Shown in pieces: positions 59,456 to 64,000 of a DNA stretch of 64,000 nucleotides; the stretch's first letter is position 1; the number at the start of each line of letters is the position of its first letter. The notes below the pieces were generated by a model, which worked only from the letters and a program-made list of their open reading frames with translations, made no database searches and had not been told where the DNA came from. The DNA is from Arthrobacter sp. S39 (lineage in GTDB: Bacteria > Actinomycetota > Actinomycetes > Actinomycetales > Micrococcaceae), in contig NZ_SIHX01000002.1 in assembly GCF_004320525.1 (NCBI RefSeq), positions 124,001-188,000 of the forward strand, read 5' to 3'. Both the position numbers and the translations under genes were made by a program.

Positions 59456-61360
59456 TTACGTTTGATGGTGGTTTCGTTGGGGCTTCTGACGGGGGTCGAT
59501 GTGGGGTGGCGGGATGAACCAGGGGATGCCGGTTTTGACCTGGATTTGCCATTGCTCTTTGTGGACAAGGTGGTGGTGATGGGTGCACAGGAGGGTGCCG
59601 TTGTCAGTGCTGGTGGTTCCGCCGTGTGACCAGTAGGTGATGTGGTGGGCTTCGCACCAGGGTGCGGGGATGGTGCAGCCGGGGAAGGCGCAGCCTTGGT
59701 CCCGGGCAGTAATGGCTTTGCGGATATGGGCCGGAAAGATCCGTGTGGTGCGGCCGATGTCGAGGATGCGTCCTTCGCTGCCGAGCAGGACAGGAATGAT
59801 GTCGGCGTCGCACGCGATCTTCCGGACCGTGGAGGCGGTGACGGGGCCTGTGAACGCGAACGACCCGGTGCCTGGGATCCTGCCCGAGCCCAGGTCCAGG
59901 CCGGTTCCTGGAGTGCTGCCGGGATCCGGCGCCAGGCCGTAGCCGCCGCCGGCGCCCTGCCTGGAGTCGGTGTCGCTGCCGGGGTCTGTGGCGGTGCCTG
60001 CTGTTCGGGAGCGGTAGCGGGGTCCTTGCTCTGTGGCGTGTTCGAGGCGGTCCAGGAGGTCGCGGTAGTCGATGGTGACCATTACCTGAGGGCGGAGTCC
60101 TCCTGCGGCGGGGAGTGCGTCAGTGGTGAGGGCTGCCTTGCAGGCGCCGACGAGGCCGTCGAGGAGTTGCTGGGGTCGGGTCCGCCGGTCCAGGTCGATA
60201 TCAGGGTCCCCGGCTTCGCTGGCCCTCCCTGCCTCGCAGGCCTCTGTTGTGGGGGTGATGCGGGGGTTGGTGGCGGTGTTCATGACGGTCAGGAGGTGTT
60301 CGTATTGGTCGGGTGTGGCGAAGATTTCGATGTGGTTGAGTCCGCGGCGGGCCGGGCGGAGGAAGGCGCCCTGGCGTTGGCGGAGTTCGTGTTCGGTGGG
60401 TTCGGCGCCGTCCTGGTCGATCGCTTCGGTCCAGCGGCGGGCGATGCGGGTGAGGAAGTCGGTGTCGTTTTCTGTGGCGGTGCGGGTGAGGACGTGTTCC
60501 ATCCGGGTGGTGGTGTCCTCGGTGGCGTGGTGCCGGACGCGGTCCAGGGCGAGGGTGATGATGGTCGCGGCGCGGGACGCGACGGTGCCTGCGGCGAGGG
60601 CGGTAGCGAGTTCCGGGCGTTCTGGTTGTTGGGTGAAGCCGGTGATCCCGGGCCGGGGAAGCACCGCGGCGGCAAGACTTATCCGGCGGTGGGCTTCGCT
60701 GACGCTGATCCGGAGCCGGGCACGAAGGAACTCGGCAGTGTTCCGGCACCCGTCATCGGCCGGCGAGGCCGGAACAGGCGCAGCTGAATAAACAGACGAA
60801 GCTCGGGCACCAGACTGGATAGCGGGGGCGGTGAAGCCGGCGTCGCCAGCTGTGGCGGGATCGGCAGTGCCATGAGGCCAGGAAGGGTCGGTTTCCGTGA
60901 GTGTTTCGGTGCTGTTGTCCCACCCGGTGATCCAGGTCCGGCCGCCTGTCCGGACGCATGCTGCTGCGTCCGTGATGGCCCGGGTGCGCGTGCGGTCCAC
61001 CGCGCCGGCACCGAGGATCTGCAGGTATTCCACGGTCCGGGACAGATCCTCGACCTGGCCGGCGTACTCGGCAGCTCCGGTGTAGTTAGCCAGGGCCAGT
61101 ACCTCCGGAGCGGCCGCTGCGGCCGCCTTCACGACGGCGATCGCGTGGGCGAGCCCGGCAGCATCGGGCAGGCCCGCACCTCTAGCCTCGGCAATCGGGG
61201 GCACTTCGGCGACTGCAACACCTGTTGCCTGGGCACTTCCGGGAGCTCCGCGGAGCCCGGACTCCTGGGTGCTGGACGCGTCCCAAACTGGAGAATCAGC
61301 TTGGGTGAGCAGCCCGGCGTTTCCGCCGTGCCCCGCGTGCTGAACTCTAAGAGCGCCCAT
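59456..61360 (-). CDS. DUF222 / HNH endonuclease domain protein (13E12 type)
   Basis: The 634-aa protein has a long DUF222 region (about 170-480) and a C-terminal HNH nuclease domain (CAFPGCTIPAPWCEAHHITY then WSHGGTTSTDNGTLLCTHHH). These are abundant, repeated, mobile-looking genes in Arthrobacter and relatives; function is unclear. I chose ATG 61360 (MGALRVQHAG), matching the usual ME/GALRV-like start; the frame is open 19 codons further up. It is inserted in the sugar-acid cluster and preceded by tandem copies of its own leader. Confidence 0.88.
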   Translation of the reverse strand: MGALRVQHAGHGGNAGLLTQADSPVWDASSTQESGLRGAPGSAQATGVAVAEVPPIAEARGAGLPDAAGLAHAIAVVKAAAAAAPEVLALANYTGAAEYAGQVEDLSRTVEYLQILGAGAVDRTRTRAITDAAACVRTGGRTWITGWDNSTETLTETDPSWPHGTADPATAGDAGFTAPAIQSGARASSVYSAAPVPASPADDGCRNTAEFLRARLRISVSEAHRRISLAAAVLPRPGITGFTQQPERPELATALAAGTVASRAATIITLALDRVRHHATEDTTTRMEHVLTRTATENDTDFLTRIARRWTEAIDQDGAEPTEHELRQRQGAFLRPARRGLNHIEIFATPDQYEHLLTVMNTATNPRITPTTEACEAGRASEAGDPDIDLDRRTRPQQLLDGLVGACKAALTTDALPAAGGLRPQVMVTIDYRDLLDRLEHATEQGPRYRSRTAGTATDPGSDTDSRQGAGGGYGLAPDPGSTPGTGLDLGSGRIPGTGSFAFTGPVTASTVRKIACDADIIPVLLGSEGRILDIGRTTRIFPAHIRKAITARDQGCAFPGCTIPAPWCEAHHITYWSHGGTTSTDNGTLLCTHHHHLVHKEQWQIQVKTGIPWFIPPPHIDPRQKPQRNHHQT

Positions 61361-61790
61361 AAGGACACTCTTCCAGAGGGGTACGACATTTAAGGTCCGC
61401 TCGCCTTCCGGGACCAAGAATCACCTCGTGGACCATGCGGATCCACTGGGCAGGCGGAGCCAAGCGCTCGAGTCCACCGACGTCGGTGATCGACGGGGCT
61501 GTTCCTGCTTCGCCGCTTCCGTCGGTCCCCCAAAACTCTAAGAGCTTCCATAGGAACACTCTGCCAAGGGGGTACGACATTTAAGGTTCGAGGCCTTTCG
61601 GGGCCTGAGAATCAGCTGGGTTCAGCGCTTAACCGCAGCGGACTCAGCCGGCCAAGCCCGGCATCCCGGCGCGCACTCTGTGGCGGACATGCTGGCTTGC
61701 CCAGGCGCCGCCGTCGGACGCTAAAGCGTCCTGATCCGGTGATGACCCGGGAACACTGTCTCAGGGGGTCTGACAATTAGGGCCGTGGCG
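61343..61790 (-). repeat. two clear and one degenerate tandem copies of the DUF222 leader
   Basis: A segment of about 80 bp around AACTCTAAGAGC...GGTACGACATTTAAGG recurs at 61343 and 61534 (191-bp offset), with a degenerate third copy at about 61749-61785. The 61361-61809 interval holds no gene; these copies fill most of it. Confidence 0.75.
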
Positions 61791-61809
61791 GGCCCTCACA
61801 CCCGCATTG

Positions 61810-62730
61810 CTAGTGAACCAGCCAAGCCACAACCAGCAGCGCGCCGATGCTCAGCACGGTGGTACACAGTATGACGTCCCGGGCCACGCTCATGCCGCGT
61901 CCATACGGGGAGGCGAAGAGAAAGACGTTCTGGGCAGTGGGCAGCGCGGCCATGATGACGCTGGCGAGAAGGTGCTGCCCGTCGAGCCCAAAGACAAAGC
62001 GGCCCAGAACCCACACCACGAGCGGCATCCCGGCAATTTTGAGGAAGGTGGCCACGAGAGTTTCCACCCTGCCGTCGCCTTTCTGCAATGGAGCACGGCC
62101 CGCGAGGGAGAGGCCGAAGGCCAGCAGCACCATGGGTACGGCACCACCGGCCAGCATGTCGATCGGTTTTTGCAGCAGGTCCGGTGCGGTCCAGCCCGTG
62201 AGGGCCACAACAACACCCAGTCCCGAAGCGATGATCATCGGACTGGCGAACGGCTGCAGCAGCACCTTCTTCCACGAGACCTTGGATCCTGAGGCCAGCC
62301 CAAGGACGGTGAGGTAGAACGGGGCCAGCACCAGGAGCTGGACCAGCAGCACGGGCGCGACATGCTGGGCCGTGCCCACGGCGTACAGGGAAACCGGTAT
62401 GCCGATGTTGTTGGCGTTGGCATAGCTGCTGGCCATGGCCCCGACGGCGGTCTCCGCCACCGGACGCCGAAAGAACAGGAAGCTGGCCAGCCAATAGAGA
62501 AGCCCCACTATCGCTGCGGAGAGCAGCGCGAGCGGGGCATCGGTTCCCAGGGCGGCGCGGATGTCGCTTCCGGCCACGACCGTAAACAGCAGCGCCGGGT
62601 TGGTGATGTAGAAGGCCGTCCGGGTCAGCGCGCCCTGGACCTCCGGTCCGAGGATTCGCAGCCGGGCGGCGAAATAGCCCACAGCAATGACCGCGGAGAC
62701 GATCAGGATTCCGGAGACAACGCCGCCCAA
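61810..62730 (-). CDS. AEC-family transporter (auxin efflux carrier type)
   Basis: The 306-aa protein has about ten hydrophobic helices with family-typical features: TAFYITNPALLFTVVAGSD early, GAMASSYANANNIGIPVSLYAVG in the middle, and PTAQNVFLFASPYGRGMSVARD near the end. AEC carriers export organic acids or take up malate-like substrates. It starts at TTG 62730 with AGAAGGG 6 bases upstream. It lies leftward after gudD and could export or import related acids; the substrate is unknown. Confidence 0.86.
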   Translation of the reverse strand: MGGVVSGILIVSAVIAVGYFAARLRILGPEVQGALTRTAFYITNPALLFTVVAGSDIRAALGTDAPLALLSAAIVGLLYWLASFLFFRRPVAETAVGAMASSYANANNIGIPVSLYAVGTAQHVAPVLLVQLLVLAPFYLTVLGLASGSKVSWKKVLLQPFASPMIIASGLGVVVALTGWTAPDLLQKPIDMLAGGAVPMVLLAFGLSLAGRAPLQKGDGRVETLVATFLKIAGMPLVVWVLGRFVFGLDGQHLLASVIMAALPTAQNVFLFASPYGRGMSVARDVILCTTVLSIGALLVVAWLVH

Positions 62731-62758
62731 AGTGCGCCCTTCTATTTAACTGTTGGGA

Positions 62759-62806
62759 TTCCGCACGGCCGTCTCCTGTTGCGAAAGGAGGGCCGGCCGT
62801 GCGGAA
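62759..62806 (-). terminator. hairpin between gudD and the AEC gene
   Basis: A 12-bp perfect stem (62759-62770 with 62795-62806) and an inner CTCCT/AGGAG stem, 16 bases after the gudD stop. No T-tract. Confidence 0.55.
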
Positions 62807-62821
62807 GCTGGATGGACGTCC

Positions 62822-64000
62822 TTAGCGGACCAGGCAGGGCCGCTTCGGGTCAAAGGACCAGCCATCGATGTAGTACTGCATGCCGATGCTGTCGTCGCGG
62901 GCATCGAGGCCGTGCTGCAGGTACAGCTCGTTCGCCTTGTTCAGGGCGTCCCGGTCCAGTTCGATGCCCAGCCCCGGAGCGTCCGGAACTTCGATGGCGC
63001 CGTCGCGGATCTGCAGCGGGTTCTTGGTCAGCCCCTGCCCGTCCTGCCAGATCCAGTGCGTGTCCAGCGCCGTGATCTCGCCCGGAGCGGCTGCCCCGGT
63101 GTGGGTGAACATGGCCAGGGAGATATCGAAGTGGTTGTTCGAGTGTGATCCCCAGGTGAGGCCGAACTCATTGCACAGCTGCGCCACGCGGACCGAACCG
63201 GACATCGTCCAGAAGTGCGGGTCCGCCAGCGGGACGTCGACGGCGTTGCTGCGGATGGCGTGGGACATCTCCCGCCAGTCCGTGGCGATCATGTTCGTGG
63301 CCGTCTTGAGCCCGGTGGCGCGGCGGAATTCCACCATCACCTCGCGGCCCGAGAAGCGGCCTTCCGCGCCGCACGGGTCCTCGGCATAGGCAACGACGCC
63401 CTGCGCATCCGCTTGCCCAGGCGGATGGCCTCCTCCAGAAGCCAGCCGCCGTTCGGGTCGAGGGTGACCCGTGCCTCGGGGAAGCGCTTGGCCAGGGCGG
63501 TGACCACATCAACTTCGTCGTCCCCGGACAGCACGCCGCCCTTGAGCTTGAAGTCGCTGAAGCCGTACCGTTCCTGGGCGGCTTCGGCCAGGGCCACAAC
63601 AGCCTCCGGCGTCATGGCCTCCTGGCGGCGCAGCTTCTCCCAGCGGTCGGCGGGTGCGTCCTCCACCAGGTAGGGCAGGTCGGTGCGGGCGTGGTCACCA
63701 ATAAAAAAGAGGTATCCGAGCATGGGCACCGAGCTGCGCTGCTGCCCGTCGCCGAGCAGTTCGGCGACGGGGACGCCGAGGAACTGGCCGTGCAGGTCCA
63801 GCAGGGCGGATTCGACGGCGGTGACGGCGTGGACGGTGGTCCGCAGGTCGAACGTCTGCAGCCCGCGGCCGCCGGCGTCACGGTCGGCGAACTCTGCAGC
63901 AATCTCGCGGAGCAGGGAACGGAAGCGGGCCACAGGCTGGCCGGCGATGAGCGTCCCGGCTTCCTCAATGGTGCCCTTGATCTTCTCGCCGCCGGGGACC
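62822..64000 (-). pseudogene. gudD: glucarate dehydratase, frameshifted and 5'-truncated by the window edge
   Basis: Two frames together encode GudD. The upstream frame (63337 to the right edge) runs through [19 protein letters not shown] and then shifts into unrelated residues. The downstream frame (62822-63400) supplies [36 protein letters not shown] and ends DPKRPCLVR. The break lies at about 63401-63408, where an extra GC doublet (or one missing base) would explain it. GudD dehydrates D-glucarate to 5-keto-4-deoxyglucarate. It may be a real pseudogene or a sequencing error. The N-terminus lies beyond 64000. Confidence 0.88.

Overview
The window is a high-GC actinobacterial chromosome segment that spans the replication origin. 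Gene order matches the conserved actinobacterial core from the pcnA/cca side through trxBA, parBA, rsmG, yidC, rnpA, rpmH, dnaA, dnaN, recF, gyrBA and on to the pknB/rodA/pstP/fhaA cluster. Short NAD-type gnd between dnaN and recF, a class E sortase, CrgA, and a DUF222/HNH endonuclease suggest a member of the Micrococcaceae, most likely Arthrobacter or Pseudarthrobacter. That assignment is inferred from gene content and style only.

Layout. 1-4.0 kb: a partial FAD oxidoreductase and two polytopic glycosyltransferases (GT87-like and GT39-like). 4.0-4.9 kb: a gene-poor stretch with two very small ORFs that have strong ribosome binding sites. 4.9-13.2 kb: histidine phosphatase, CCA-adding enzyme, NUDIX hydrolase, MurJ, a separate pseudokinase-like membrane protein, and trxB-trxA behind a SigR/SigH-type promoter. 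13.2-18.7 kb: about 5.5 kb with no credible gene but ten parS sites and two arrays of DnaA boxes at 12-bp spacing. 18.7-24.4 kb: parB, parA, rsmG, khpB/jag, yidC, yidD, rnpA and rpmH, all leftward. 24.4-26.8 kb: dnaA flanked by DnaA boxes, with oriC between dnaA and dnaN. 26.8-36.6 kb: dnaN, gnd, recF, DUF721, gyrB, gyrA and a DUF3566 protein. 36.7-41.8 kb: tRNA-Ile, a tiny membrane protein, tRNA-Ala, an EamA transporter, a GT2, a LEA-like protein, cyclophilin and rhomboid. 41.8-43.0 kb: three oriC-like modules of DnaA boxes around an AhpD-like gene. 43.0-55.3 kb: tag-like glycosylase, crgA, sortase E, a 56-aa membrane protein, trpG/pabA, then the leftward operon fhaA-fhaB-pstP-rodA-pbpA-pknA-pknB. 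55.7-64 kb: tRNA-Leu, then an accessory sugar-acid cluster (MFS transporter, GntR regulator, enolase-superfamily sugar-acid dehydratase, AEC transporter, frameshifted glucarate dehydratase) interrupted by a DUF222/HNH gene.

How it fits together. Replication initiation (DnaA, DnaN, gyrase, oriC), segregation (ParAB-parS) and polar/septal cell-wall growth (MurJ, RodA/PbpA, PknA/B, PstP, FhaA/B, CrgA) lie side by side. The most unusual parts are non-coding. One is the 5.5-kb parS-rich zone at the place where mycobacteria carry cwlM and Rv3916c. The other is a tripled oriC-like module about 16 kb from oriC. These two DNA regions, rather than any protein gene, are the best candidates for an undescribed system here, perhaps an extended centromere with distal DnaA-binding loci.
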